From CAIWHR01 sp963708855 (GTDB taxonomy: Bacteria; Pseudomonadota; Gammaproteobacteria; Burkholderiales; Casimicrobiaceae), in the NCBI GenBank assembly GCA_963708855.1, contig CAVPUM010000006.1, positions 1 through 64,000 on the forward strand: a stretch of DNA of 64,000 nucleotides. Reading direction: 5' to 3'. A model generated the notes under the pieces. That model had not been told where the DNA came from. It saw nothing but the letters and a program-made list of their open reading frames with translations, and searched no databases. Both the position numbers and the translations under genes were made by a program. The number at the start of each line of letters is the position of its first letter. The first letter of the stretch is position 1. Positions 1-9,381 of this stretch are shown in pieces.

Positions 1-1
1 G

Positions 2-223
2 TTCCTCGTCTATTCGCGGCTGGCCGGAAACGACCTGTCGACGCCTCATCCCGAGTCCGGATTCCCGGGCCTGCGCGCCGGCGACCGCTGGTGCCTGTGC
101 GTCGGCCGCTGGCGCGAGGCGCTCGCCGCCGGCGCCGCGCCGCCAGTGGTGCTCGCGGCCACGCACGAGGAAACGCTGGCGGTCGTCGCTCTCGATGATC
201 TCGAGCGGCACGCGATGGCGTGA
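2..223 (+). CDS. DUF2237 family protein, C-terminal part
   Basis: The reading frame is open at the left window edge and ends at TGA 221-223, giving the last 73 residues. The motif GNDLSTPHPESGFPGL followed by GDRWCLCVGRW and a tail AATHEETL...LERHA matches the C-terminal half of the DUF2237 family as I know it. These are small soluble proteins of about 120 residues with conserved cysteines and no established function. The N-terminal half lies outside the window. It is followed 46 bp downstream by a membrane protein gene on the same strand. Confidence 0.8.
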   Translation, partial: FLVYSRLAGNDLSTPHPESGFPGLRAGDRWCLCVGRWREALAAGAAPPVVLAATHEETLAVVALDDLERHAMA

Positions 224-269
224 CGCCGCGGGCGCCCATGCCGACCAACCATTCCGGGAGAACGAAGCG

Positions 270-1152
270 ATGAAAAGCATGATCGGCGAGCCGCGCGTGG
301 TCGAGGCCGGTCGCGGGGCGGCGTGGTGGGGCACGGGCTGGCGGCTTTTCACGTCGAACTTCTGGACGTGGATCGGCATCATGATCATCTACATCATCAT
401 CACGGTGCTGATCAGCCAGATTCCGTATGTCGGCGACGTGGGCCACTGGCTGCTGACACCCGTGTTCATGGGCGGCCTCATGCTGGGATGCGCGGCCATC
501 GAACGCAACGAACCGCTGCGCGTCGCGCACCTCTTCGAGGGCTTCCAGGGCGTGCATTTCGTGCCGTTGATGATCATCGGTGCCGTCAACATCGCGCTGT
601 CGCTCGGCATCGGCGCGCTCGCCGTCGCCGGCGTCATGGGCGGCATGAAGCTGGCCGACGTCGCCCGCATGGGCGCGATCGGCGATCCGTTCGAGGCATT
701 CCTGGGATCGGCGCGCGCGATGACCGGCACCGGCCTGCTGACGATGCTGCTGATCCTCGTCATCGCCGCCGTGTTCGCGATGCTGAACTGGTTCGCGCCG
801 GCGCTGGTCGCGCTGCGCGGCGCCACGGCCTTCGAGGCGATGAAGCTGTCGTTCATGTCCAGCCTGCGCAACTGGGCGCCGTTTCTCGTCTACGGCGCCA
901 TCGGGATCGGCATCGTCGTCGCCGCCTTCATGCTGCTTCGGCGGCCTGGCGCTGCTGCTGGGGGCGGGCGCGCTGATGGGCGGCGGCAACAATGGCTGGG
1001 GCGCGGTGATCGGGCTGGTCGTGCTGTTCTTCGTGCTCGCGATGATCGCGGCGCTGCTCGTATGGCCGGTCGTGTTCGGCACGACCTACGCCGGCTACAA
1101 GGACACGCTCGGCGTGGCGGACGCCGACATCGGCAATCCCGCGTATCACTGA
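270..1152 (+). CDS. BPSS1780 family membrane protein, frameshifted
   Basis: The protein starts at ATG 270 behind a GGGAG ribosome site at 256-260, opening MKSMIGEPRVVEAGRGAAWW. The 'GAAWWGTGWRLF' start followed by several hydrophobic segments (around residues 28-50, 100-125, 150-175, 195-215) is the pattern of the BPSS1780 family of integral membrane proteins, whose function is unknown. The frame is lost near 943-950, where one extra base appears in 'ctgcttcggcgg'. In the next frame the protein resumes as LGGLALLLGAGALMGGGN and ends IGNPAYH at TGA 1150-1152. A paralogue lies at 6533-7363. The single-base shift with a well preserved tail suggests a sequence error more than decay. Confidence 0.75.
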
Positions 1153-1277
1153 CCACACCTAGCAGTATGTTGAAATTCGCTTGCTGCCGGCACGCCGCTC
1201 GTTCTTTCGTGGCCTTTTCAAAGCGGCGGCGCGCGGCCGCCCAAAGTCGCCGCTCATATCTTGCATTGCTCGTCCTC

Positions 1278-1318
1278 GTTGAAAAACGCGGGGAAGCTGT
1301 CCTCCCGCGTTTTTCAAC
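1278..1318. terminator. Inverted repeat between convergent genes
   Basis: A perfect 15-bp inverted repeat has arms at 1278-1292 (gttgaaaaacgcggg) and 1304-1318, with an 11-nt loop. The A5/T5 runs inside the arms would give a U-rich tract in either direction. It lies between the membrane protein gene and the 3' end of polA, which converge on it, so it is best read as a bidirectional terminator. Confidence 0.7.
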
Positions 1319-1324
1319 GAACTG

Positions 1325-4110
1325 CTAGTGCGCCTGCTCCCAGTTGGCGCCCACCCCGACGTCGACGACGAGCGGCACCCGCAACTCGGCCACACCGGTC
1401 ATCAATCCGGGCAGGTCGCGCTTGATGCGCTCGACCTCGGCGTCCGGCACTTCGAGCACGAGCTCGTCGTGCACCTGCAGCACCAGCCTGGTCGGCGAGC
1501 TGCTCGCGGTCGAGCGCAGCCCTGCACGGCGATCATCGCGAGCTTGATGAGATCGGCCGCCGTGCCCTGCATCGGCGCGTTGATCGCCGCGCGCTCGGCG
1601 CCCGCGCGCCGCGGCCCGCCCCCGGCCTTGATGTCGGGCAACCATAGCCGGCGGCCGAACACCGTCTCGACGTAACCGTGCTCGCGCGCGAGCTCGCGCG
1701 TGCGCTGCATGTACTCCGCCACGCCCGGATAGCGGGCGAAATACTTGTCGATGAACTGCTGCGCCGCACCGCGCTCGATCCCGAGCTGCTGCGCGAGCCC
1801 GAACGCGCCCATGCCGTAGATGAGGCCGAAGTTCACGGCCTTGATGTAGCGCCGCTGGTCGGACGTGACCTCCGCCGGCGTGCAGCCGAAGATCTCCGCG
1901 GCGGTGGCGCGATGGATGTCGAGTCCCGCGTGAAACGCATGCAGCAGCGCCGGGTCCTCGGACAGATGCGCCATGATCCGCAGCTCGATCTGCGAGTAGT
2001 CGGCCGACACGAGCACGTGGCCCGGCGGCGCGATGAACGCCTCGCGGATGCGCCGGCCTTCCGCCGTGCGCACCGGGATGTTCTGCAGGTTCGGATCGCT
2101 GGAGGCGAGCCGTCCGGTGACCGCCGTCGCCTGCGCGAATGTCGTGTGGACACGGCCCGTGTTCGCGTTGACCATCTGCGGCAGCTTGTCCGTGTACGTG
2201 GACTTGAGCTTCGACACCGAGCGATGCTCGAGCAGCACCTTCGGCAGCGGATAGTCGGCCGCCAGCTCCTGCAGCACTTCCTCGTCGGTGGACGGCTGCC
2301 CGGTCGCGGTCTTCTTGACCACCGGCAGGTTCATCCGCTGGAACAGGATCTCGCCCAGCTGCTTGGGCGACCCCAGGTTGAACGGCTGGCCCGCCAACTG
2401 GTGCGCCTGCTGCTCGAGCGCGACGACGCGCTCGCCCAGCTCGCGGCTCTGCTGCGACAGCAATTGCGCGTCGATCAGGATGCCGTTGCGCTCCATGCGG
2501 AACAGCACTTCGCGCACCGGCATCTCGAGCTGCGTGTAGACGTAAGTCGAGCTTGTCGTCGGCGGCGATGCGCGGATGCAGCGCCCGGTGCAGCCGCAAC
2601 GTGATGTCGGCGTCCTCGGCCGAGTATTGCGTCGCGCGGTCGAGCGCCACCTGCTCGAACGCGATCCGGTTGACGCCCTTGCCGGTCACCTCGTCGTACG
2701 TCAGCGTCTTGACGTTCAGGTGGCGCCACGCGAGGTTGTCCATGTCGTGCGGCTTGTGCGACTCGATGACGTACGATTCGAGCAGCGTGTCCTGCGCCAC
2801 GCCGCGCAGCACGAGGCCGTCGTTGGCGAATGCGTGCTCGTCGTACTTCAGGTTCTGGCCGAGCTTCTTCCGGTCGGGATCGGCGAGCCACGGCGCGAGG
2901 CGCGCGAGCGTGGCGTCGCGGTCCAGCTGGTCCGGCGCGCCGGCGTAGCGATGGCCGAGCGGGATGTAGCACGCGCGTCCCGGCTCGATCGCCAGCGACA
3001 CGCCGACAATCCGTGCCTGCATCGGGTCGAGGCTCGTCGTTTCCGTGTCGACCGCCGTCAGTTCCGCGCCGTCGATGGCCGCGAGCCAGCGGGCGAGCGC
3101 GGCTTCGTCCAGCACGGTCTCGTAGTGGATTTCAGCCGGAGGCGCCGGCACGTCGCCCTCCGCCGCTTCCGTGGCGACGTCCCACCGGCGCCCGGCGTCG
3201 TCGGTGGCCGCGCGCTTGGCGATCGCGCCCGCCGCATCCTGCGCCGAATCTGCGCCGCGTCGGTGGCGCCGGGCGCGTCGCGCAGCCAGCTCTTGAACTC
3301 GAAGCGCTCGTACAGCGCCTTCACCGCCGCGGCATCCGCGGCGGCGATCGCGAGTCCGGACACCGCCATCGGCAGTTCGCAGTCGGTCTTCACGGTCAGC
3401 AGGCGCTTGCCCTGCGGCAGCCACGGCAGCGCTTCGCGGAGGTTGGCGCCGACGACGCCACCGATCGCGTCCGCGTTCGCGATGACGTTGTCGAGCGTTC
3501 CATACTGGGCGAGCCACTTCGCTGCCGTCTTCGGACCGACCTTCGCGACGCCGGGGACGTTGTCGACCGTATCGCCGGTGAGCGTCAGCAGGTCCAGTAT
3601 CTGGTCCGGGCGCACGTCGAACTTGGCGCGCACGCCGGCCTCGTCGAACGTCTCGTTGCTCATCGTGTTGACCATCGTGATCCGCGGCGTCACGAGTTGC
3701 GTCAGGTCCTTGTCGGACGACGAGATGATGGTGTCGATGCCCGCGTTGGCCGCCTGCGCGGCGAGCGTGCCGATGACGTCGTCGGCCTCCACGCCTTCGA
3801 CCATCAGCAGCGGCCAGCCGTGCGCGCGGACGAGTTCGTGCAACGGCTCGATCTGCCGCGCGAGGTCCTCCGGCATCGGCGGCCGATTCGCCTTGTACGC
3901 GGGATACCAATCGTCGCGGAACGTCTTGCCGGGCGCGTCGAACACGACGGCGAAATAGTCGGGCTTGCCGTCCTCGACCATTCGGCGCAACATCGAAAGC
4001 ACACCGCGCAGCGCGCCCGTCGGCTCACCCTTTCGGGTGCGCAGATCAGGCAGCGCGTGGAATGCCCGGTACAGGTACGAAGACCCGTCCACCAGCACGA
4101 GCGTAGGCAT
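1325..4110 (-). CDS. polA: DNA polymerase I, frameshifted
   Basis: This is the full-length Family A polymerase of about 925 residues, used in Okazaki fragment processing and repair. It starts at ATG 4110-4108 (MPTLVLVDGSSYLYRAFHAL). Residues 1 to about 290 form the 5'-3' exonuclease with the helix-hairpin-helix stretch DNVPGVAKVGPKTA. Next comes a 3'-5' exonuclease domain with DTETTSLD, then the polymerase domain with SADYSQIELRIMAH, RRYIKAVNFGLIYGMG and the C-terminal LQVHDELVLEVP. The reading frame shifts near 3240, near 2545 and around 1505-1520, yet conserved sequence continues directly across each point. At 1505-1520 two separate one-base insertions explain the change. Clustered single-base indels in a conserved gene point to sequencing error, although true inactivation cannot be excluded. 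Its start codon overlaps that of the divergent LOG gene. Confidence 0.9.
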
Positions 4111-5134
4111 GCGTCAGACCCACAAGATTCCGGAACTCATCGATCCGCACGCACTCAACACGAGCAACGGCCAGGAGGCGTGGCGGGTCATGGGGATTAT
4201 GGCAGAGTTCGCCATCGCCACCGAACGGCTGCGCGGCATCCGGCCCGCCGTCAGCGTCTTCGGCAGCGCACGCATCAAGGACGGCCATCCGTACTACGAA
4301 AAGACCAAGCGCATCGCCCGCCTGCTCTCGGATGCCGGCTTCTCGGTGATCTCCGGCGGCGGCCCCGGCATCATGCAGGCCGCCAACGAGGGCGCGCACG
4401 CCGGCGCGTCCCCGGCGATCGGCCTCAACATCATGCTGCCGTTCGAGCAGTCGGGCAACGAGCACCAGGACGTCTCGGTCGACTTCCGGTATTTCTTCGC
4501 GCGCAAGATGATGTTCGTGCGCTTCGCGTCGGCCTACGTCATCCTGCCCGGCGGCTTCGGCACGCTCGACGAACTCTCCGAGGTGCTGACGCTCGTGCAG
4601 ACCGGCAAGAGCCGGACGATTCCGGTCATCCTCGTCGGCGGCGATTTCTGGCGCGGACTCCTGGAATGGATGGGCGACAAGCTCGTCGGCGAAGGCATGA
4701 TCGGCGCCGCGGACATGAACCTGATGCAGATCATCGAGGAGCCCGAGGCGATCGTCGAGGCCATCTTCAAGTTCTACGAGAGCCGCGGCTTCGTTCCGAC
4801 GCGCGAAGAGCGGGAGAAGATGCTGACCTCGAACGGTCATGTGGAGCCCGAGCCGCATCACGCAGCCAGCGCGCTGCCGCTTGGTAGACATCGAGTTCCA
4901 TGCCGGCCTCCGCGAGCCCTTGCGTCTTCGTGCATGTTCGCCGCCGGCCGCGGCGCGCTGGCGTGTTGCTACCGGAAGCGTCGGCGCCCGGAGCTTGATG
5001 TCCATCGCGCGTCGAATGAAACCCCGCGCAGCGGTTGCCGCTCACGGTTTCATTCCCGCCGGGACCAAATTGCGCGGCGGGCCGCGCAGCGGCCGCCGGT
5101 GACGCAATTTGTTCGCGCTTCGCCCTCGCTGTAG
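4109..5134 (+). CDS. TIGR00730 / LOG family nucleotide monophosphate phosphoribohydrolase
   Basis: The protein contains the LOG-family Rossmann fold, with SVFGSAR near residue 48, the signature GGGPGIMQAAN near residue 88, and PGGFGTLDEL near residue 150, the last two being the classic lysine-decarboxylase-like motifs. Family members cleave nucleoside 5'-monophosphates to base and ribose phosphate. The start ATG 4109 overlaps the divergent polA start. A later ATG at 4190 has a better AGGAGG site but would cut conserved residues. The recognisable domain ends near residue 240 (ESRGFVPTREEREKMLTSN, about 4830). The remaining 100 residues are low-complexity and arginine-rich and run into the next gene's promoter. 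A lost stop by frameshift is likely, and a stop exists in another frame at 4885-4887. Confidence 0.85.
   Translation: MRQTHKIPELIDPHALNTSNGQEAWRVMGIMAEFAIATERLRGIRPAVSVFGSARIKDGHPYYEKTKRIARLLSDAGFSVISGGGPGIMQAANEGAHAGASPAIGLNIMLPFEQSGNEHQDVSVDFRYFFARKMMFVRFASAYVILPGGFGTLDELSEVLTLVQTGKSRTIPVILVGGDFWRGLLEWMGDKLVGEGMIGAADMNLMQIIEEPEAIVEAIFKFYESRGFVPTREEREKMLTSNGHVEPEPHHAASALPLGRHRVPCRPPRALASSCMFAAGRGALACCYRKRRRPELDVHRASNETPRSGCRSRFHSRRDQIARRAAQRPPVTQFVRASPSL
5066..5111 (+). terminator. Stem-loop upstream of DUF2782 gene
   Basis: Perfect 9-bp arms caaattgcg (5066-5074) and cgcaatttg (5103-5111) enclose a GC-rich 28-nt loop that can itself fold. It lies downstream of the recognisable end of the LOG domain and just before the next promoter, so it plausibly terminates that transcript. 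Confidence 0.4.
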
Positions 5135-5137
5135 AAT
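5109..5137 (+). promoter_or_regulatory. Predicted promoter of the DUF2782-thrB unit
   Basis: A -35-like TTGTTC at 5109-5114 and a -10-like TAGAAT at 5132-5137 are separated by 17 bp. The expected transcription start would fall at about 5144, which is the A of the next ATG, so the message could be leaderless. Confidence 0.4.
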
Positions 5138-5143
5138 GGAAGC

Positions 5144-5512
5144 ATGGTGCTGCGCTCCGTTCTGCCGGTGTTTGTTGCGATCGCGTTGGCCGCGGGCGCG
5201 CAAGCGCAGCCGGCGCCTTCGCCCGCGCCGCCACCGCCGAAGCCCGAGCCGTACATTCCGGCGCCGCCGCCCATGCCGGACGCCGGTGTCGCCGGCGACC
5301 CGGAACTCGAGCCGCAGGTCACGATCATCCGGCGCGCGACGGATACCGTCGAGGAAGTCCGGGTCGGGGGCGAACTGCGCTACGTCAAGGTGACGCCGCG
5401 TCTCGGGCCGCCGTACTACCTCGTTCCCAGCGGCAACGGCCAGACGTTTCTGCGTTACGATTCGCTCGACTTCGGGTTGAAACCCCCGATGTGGCTTCTG
5501 TTTTCCTGGTGA
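5144..5512 (+). CDS. DUF2782 domain-containing secreted protein
   Basis: This is a 122-residue protein with an N-terminal signal peptide (MVLRSVLPVFVAIALAAGAQA), a proline-rich stretch and a conserved C-terminal domain with EEVRVGGELRYVKVTPRLGP and PYYLV. It matches the betaproteobacterial DUF2782 family, which is commonly found directly upstream of homoserine kinase, as here. No function is known; an exported or periplasmic location is inferred from the signal peptide. It is intact and lies 61 bp before the thrB start. Confidence 0.85.
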   Translation: MVLRSVLPVFVAIALAAGAQAQPAPSPAPPPPKPEPYIPAPPPMPDAGVAGDPELEPQVTIIRRATDTVEEVRVGGELRYVKVTPRLGPPYYLVPSGNGQTFLRYDSLDFGLKPPMWLLFSW

Positions 5513-5573
5513 ACTGACCCTGCCACTTTAACGTTGAATGCCGGTGCGGCCGCAACGCCCGCCGCGACCACGC

Positions 5574-6536
5574 ATGTCCGTCTACACGCCGGTAACCGCC
5601 CTCGATCTCGACGCCTGGCTCCTGCGCTATGCGGTCGGTGGACTCGCGGAACTCGCGCCGATCGCGTCGGGCATCGAGAACACGAACTATTTCGTCACGA
5701 CCGAGCGCGGCCGCTACGTCCTCACGCTGTACGAACGGCTGCCCGCCGCCGAGCTTCCGTTCTACCTGAACCTGATGGCGCATCTGGCGCGCGCCGGGGT
5801 CGAGGTCCCCGCGCCCGTGCCCGATCGCACCGGCGCGCTGTTCTCGCTGCTCAACGGCAAGCCGGCGGGCCTCGTGGCGCGCGTCGACGGCGTCCCGGTG
5901 GAAACGCCCGACGCCGCGCACTGCGCGCAGGTGGGAGCCGCACTGGCGCGCCTGCATCTGGCGTCGCAGACCTATCGCGCGCGGCTCACCAACCGTCGCG
6001 GGCCCGCCTGGTGGCGGCAGGCGGCGCGCGCCGTGCGGCCGCATCTCACCAATGCGCAGGCGGCGCTGCTCGACGCGGAGATCAAGTTCCAGACGGGATT
6101 CGGCCGCGGCAAGCTGCCCAAGGGCGCGATCCACGGCGACCTCTTCTGCGACAACGTGCTGTTCGACGGCGAACGCGTGGCCGGCATCATCGACTTCGGC
6201 TTCGCGGCGACGGATTTCTTCGCGTACGACCTGGCCATCACCGTCAACGACTGGTGCCTCGCCGATGCCAGCGGTCGCCTCGATCCGGGCCTCGTGGCGG
6301 CGATGATGTCCGCCTACGATTCGCTGCGGCCGCTGACGCGCGACGAATGCGAGTCGTGGCCGGCGCTGCTGCGCGCGGCGGCGCTGCGCTTCTGGCTGTC
6401 GCGTCTGTACGACCTCCACCTGCCGCGCCCCGGCGAACTCACGCACGCGCACGATCCCGCGCATTTCGAGCGCATCCTGCGCGAGCGCGCGAGCACTCCC
6501 GCGCGCTGTCCGCTTCCGGAACGGGCCGACCGTTGA
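5574..6536 (+). CDS. thrB: Homoserine kinase
   Basis: This 320-residue protein belongs to the aminoglycoside-phosphotransferase-fold homoserine kinases found in Betaproteobacteria and Pseudomonas, which phosphorylate homoserine for threonine synthesis. It opens MSVYTPVTALDLDAWL and has the conserved GIENTNYFV near residue 33. The kinase motif IHGDLFCDNVLF with its catalytic Asp lies near residue 185, and IIDFGFA lies near residue 205. ATG 5574 is preferred over the in-frame ATG 5538, because homologues begin at MSVYT and the extra residues are only an arginine/proline tail. The TGA stop overlaps the TTG start of the next gene. Confidence 0.93.
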   Translation: MSVYTPVTALDLDAWLLRYAVGGLAELAPIASGIENTNYFVTTERGRYVLTLYERLPAAELPFYLNLMAHLARAGVEVPAPVPDRTGALFSLLNGKPAGLVARVDGVPVETPDAAHCAQVGAALARLHLASQTYRARLTNRRGPAWWRQAARAVRPHLTNAQAALLDAEIKFQTGFGRGKLPKGAIHGDLFCDNVLFDGERVAGIIDFGFAATDFFAYDLAITVNDWCLADASGRLDPGLVAAMMSAYDSLRPLTRDECESWPALLRAAALRFWLSRLYDLHLPRPGELTHAHDPAHFERILRERASTPARCPLPERADR

Positions 6537-7363
6537 GCGCAATTCCGCGCGAGTTCGTATTCACCCGCTACCCGGCGCGGCAGGGCCTCGTGTGGCTGGC
6601 GGCCGCGTACTCGATGTTCAAGGCGCAGCGGCTCGCGTGGGTCGTGCTCGTGCTCGCTTACTTCCTCGCGCTGCTCATGCTGCGCGTGGTGCCGTTCGTC
6701 GGCCCCTACGCGATGACGGTGATGAAGCCGGTGCTCGCCGTCGGACTGCTGGCCGCCGCGTGGACGCAGGAGCGCGGAGGCACGCCCGCGCTCGGCCAGT
6801 TGCTGCAGGGGTTCCGGGCAAACCTCTGGGCATTGCTGGCGATCGGCGTGTTCTTCGTCGCGGGCGTCACGCTGGCGGTGTTCGCATCGTCGCTGGTCGA
6901 CGGCGGCAAGCTGCTCGAGTTGATGGGTTCGGGCAGCGCGATGACCGAGGAACAACTGACGGCAAGCCTCGCCGATCCTGCGCTGCAGCTCGGCATGCTG
7001 TTTTCGGCATTGCTGTCCATCCCCGTTCTCATCGCCACCTGGTGGGCGCCGGCGCTGGTCGTCTTCCAGGACGCGGGCGCCGCCGCGGCGCTGGCCGCCA
7101 GCCTGCGCGCGGCGGTCGCGAACTGGAAGCCGCTCCTCCTCTATGGGCTCGGCGTGTTCTTCTACGGCGTCGTCGTCCCCGGCCTCATCATCGCGGTCAT
7201 CGCGATGGTCGTGCCGCCGCCCGCCGGCCAGCTGATCGTGATCGCCCTGCTGCTCCCGTACTCGTTGTTCTTCGCCGCCACGTTGCACGTGTCCGACTAC
7301 GTGAGCTACCGCGATGTCTTCCATTCCGGCGAGACGCTCGCGCCGCTGACGCGCGGAACCTGA
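6533..7363 (+). CDS. BPSS1780 family membrane protein
   Basis: This 276-residue protein has six or so hydrophobic segments and the family pattern PARQGLVWLAAAYSMFKAQR at its start. It is a paralogue of the gene at 270-1152. The start is TTG 6533, whose last two bases are part of the thrB stop (TTGA overlap), implying translational coupling with thrB. No function is established for the family. The reading frame is intact through LAPLTRGT. Confidence 0.8.
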   Translation: MSAIPREFVFTRYPARQGLVWLAAAYSMFKAQRLAWVVLVLAYFLALLMLRVVPFVGPYAMTVMKPVLAVGLLAAAWTQERGGTPALGQLLQGFRANLWALLAIGVFFVAGVTLAVFASSLVDGGKLLELMGSGSAMTEEQLTASLADPALQLGMLFSALLSIPVLIATWWAPALVVFQDAGAAAALAASLRAAVANWKPLLLYGLGVFFYGVVVPGLIIAVIAMVVPPPAGQLIVIALLLPYSLFFAATLHVSDYVSYRDVFHSGETLAPLTRGT

Positions 7364-7383
7364 CACACCGGCACGGTGATGCC

Positions 7384-9099
7384 ATGGCGGACCCGTCGGC
7401 ACCCTCTCCCAACAGCCGCCTCTTACGCTGGCTGCCCGGACTGGCGCAGCTGACGCACTATCCGCCCGGCGCGTTGCGCGGCGACGTCCTCGCCGCGCTG
7501 TCCGTATGCGTGGTGATGATCCCGTCGGTGCTCGCGTACGCCGAGCTCGCGGGCGTGCGCCCGGAGGCCGGGTTGTATGCCGCGCTCGCCTCGATGATCG
7601 TGTACGCGTTGTTTGCGCCCAATCGCCGCATCATCGTCGGCCCGGATACGACGATCGCGCTGCTCGCCGGCTCGGTGATCGCGCCGCTGGCGCTCGGGGA
7701 CCCGACGCGCGCCGCGGCGCTGGCGGCCATGCTGGCATGATGGCCGGCGGGCTGCTGATCGTCGCCGGCCGCATCGGCTTAGGCAACGTCGCGGACCTGC
7801 TGTCGACGCCGGTGCTCGTGGGCTACGCCAACGGGGCGGCGCTCATTCTCCTCGGCACGCAGCTGCCGGTACTGCTGGGCGTCGCGTTGCCGCGGGATGC
7901 GTTCTTCTATCGCATCTACGACGCCGCGCTGGCGCTGCCGCACGCGCAAGTACCGACACTCATCCTCGGCGCGGCGCTGATTGGCGGCATGCTGCTGCTG
8001 TCGCGTTTCGCCCCGCGGATGCCCGCGGCGCTGCTGGCGTGCGCCGTTGCCATCGGCGCGTCGATGGCGCTTGACCTCTCCGCGCTCGGCGTCGTGCACC
8101 TGCACGCCGCTGGTCGCGGCGATCCCGGCGCCGTCGATTCCCCGGTTCACGTTGCGCGACGTGCAGACGCTCGCGCCCGGCGCCATCGCGCTGGCGCTGC
8201 TGATCTTCGCCGAGGGCGTGCTGCTCGCGCGCACGCTCGCCGCCAAGCATCGCGAGGAAGTCGACCCCGACCGCGAACTCACCGCGCTCGGCGCCGGCAA
8301 CGTCGCCGCCGGATTGGTCAGCGGCTTTCCCGTGGGGGCGAGCACGTCACGTTCGGTGACGGCCGATGCTTCGGGCGGACAGACGCAGTTGATGCAGTGG
8401 ATCGCCGCGCTGCTGCTGGCCGCATTCGTGCTGTTGCTCGCGCCGACGCTCGACGCGCTGCCGCGTGTCGCGCTGGCCGCCATCCTGATCGCCGCCGGCG
8501 TGCGGCTGTTCGACCTGCGGGAACTGCGCGTGCTGCACAAGCTCGACCGCAAGGCGTACGGCGTGGCGATGGCCGTCACGCTCGGCGTGCTGTTCCTCGG
8601 CGTCTTGCCGGGCGTGCTGCTCGGCGTCGCGCTGTCGCTTGCCCGGGTGTTGATCGAAGTGGCGCGGCCGCGCGATGCGCTGCTGCGGCGGCTGCCGACG
8701 GACCGGCGATTTCACGACCTGGCCGACGACGAGGGCGGCGTAACGACGCCGGCGGTGCTCGTCTATCGGCTCTACGCGCCGCTGATCTTCGCCAATGCGC
8801 GGTACGTCGCCCAACGACTGCGCACGCTGGCGAATGCCGCCCGCCCGCCGCTGCGCTGCATCGTGCTGGACCTGCAGGCGGTGTCGCATGTCGACGTGTC
8901 GGCGCTGGAAGTCCTGCGCGAGTTGCACGACGAGTTCGAAAGCGAAGGCGTCGACATCCGCTTCGCGCGCGCCAACCGTCCGCTGCGCGAGCAGCTGTCG
9001 CGCTGGTTCCCCGACACGATGGGCCGCGAGCGTTTCTTTCCGTCGGCGTCCGCCGCCGTAGACGATTTCCTGGCGACCCGCCCGGCGCGCGACAAATGA
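7384..9099 (+). CDS. SulP family anion transporter with STAS domain, frameshifted
   Basis: The protein starts at ATG 7384 (MADPSAPSPNSRLLRWLPGL). The first segments show the SulP signature region PSVLAYAELAGVRPEAGLYAA and GPDTTIALLAGSV. The frame is lost near 7735 and resumes at MMAGGLLIVAGRIGLG. It is lost again near 8105 and resumes at PRFTLRDVQTLAPG. FPVGASTSRSV follows in the transport core, and the C-terminal STAS domain contains LDLQAVSHVDVSALEVL. SulP proteins carry sulfate, bicarbonate or other anions across the inner membrane; the substrate cannot be told here. Both shifts fall in otherwise conserved sequence, so sequencing error is likely. Confidence 0.85.
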
Positions 9100-9177
9100 A
9101 ACTCAGCCGAGAGAGTCGAGCAAATAGAAGCTCAACAGCGTGCAAAATGCTCGTAGTTTCCAGGCCTTTTCAGCGGC

Positions 9178-9200
9178 CGCCGCCGGGCCGCCCCAAGGCG
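9178..9200. repeat. 23-nt dispersed repeat
   Basis: These 23 bases are the exact reverse complement of positions 22679-22701 and 22748-22770 in the tandem 69-bp repeat 13 kb away. This shows the sequence is a dispersed intergenic element and not chance local composition. It directly abuts the tandem stem-loops that follow. Confidence 0.7.
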
Positions 9201-9380
9201 GCCGCCTGACTTTTCTTCCGATGCAAAAGGCGCAGCACAGCCGCTGCGACATCCGCCGCCGGAACGGACGCCTTTTGTATCGGCCAGCGTCGCGGCCGCC
9301 TGACTTTTCTTCCGATGCAAAAGGCGCAACACAGCCGCTACGTCATCCACCGCGGCCGCGGACGCCTTTTGCATCGGACA
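9199..9380. repeat. Tandem duplicated 94-bp stem-loop element
   Basis: Two copies of a unit start at 9199 and 9293 (94-bp offset). Each contains a 15-bp stem, ccgatgcaaaaggcg with its complement: 9218-9232 with 9269-9283 (one G-T pair) and 9312-9326 with 9363-9377 (perfect), each closing a loop of about 36 nt. The loops are similar but have diverged. The element sits between convergent sulP and uvrD and may terminate both, but the long structured loops are unusual for a simple terminator. Confidence 0.75.
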
Positions 9381-9381
9381 C

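Noticed and set aside
1325..4110. Programmed frameshifting in polA
   Set aside because: There are three or more shifts, without slippery heptamers at the sites, and polA is not known to use recoding. Random indels explain it better.
4767..5005. Minus-strand frame with GLAEAGMELDVYQAAARW
   Set aside because: The stretch looks plausible but overlaps the LOG gene end, lacks a sensible start or domain, and is flanked by low-complexity sequence.
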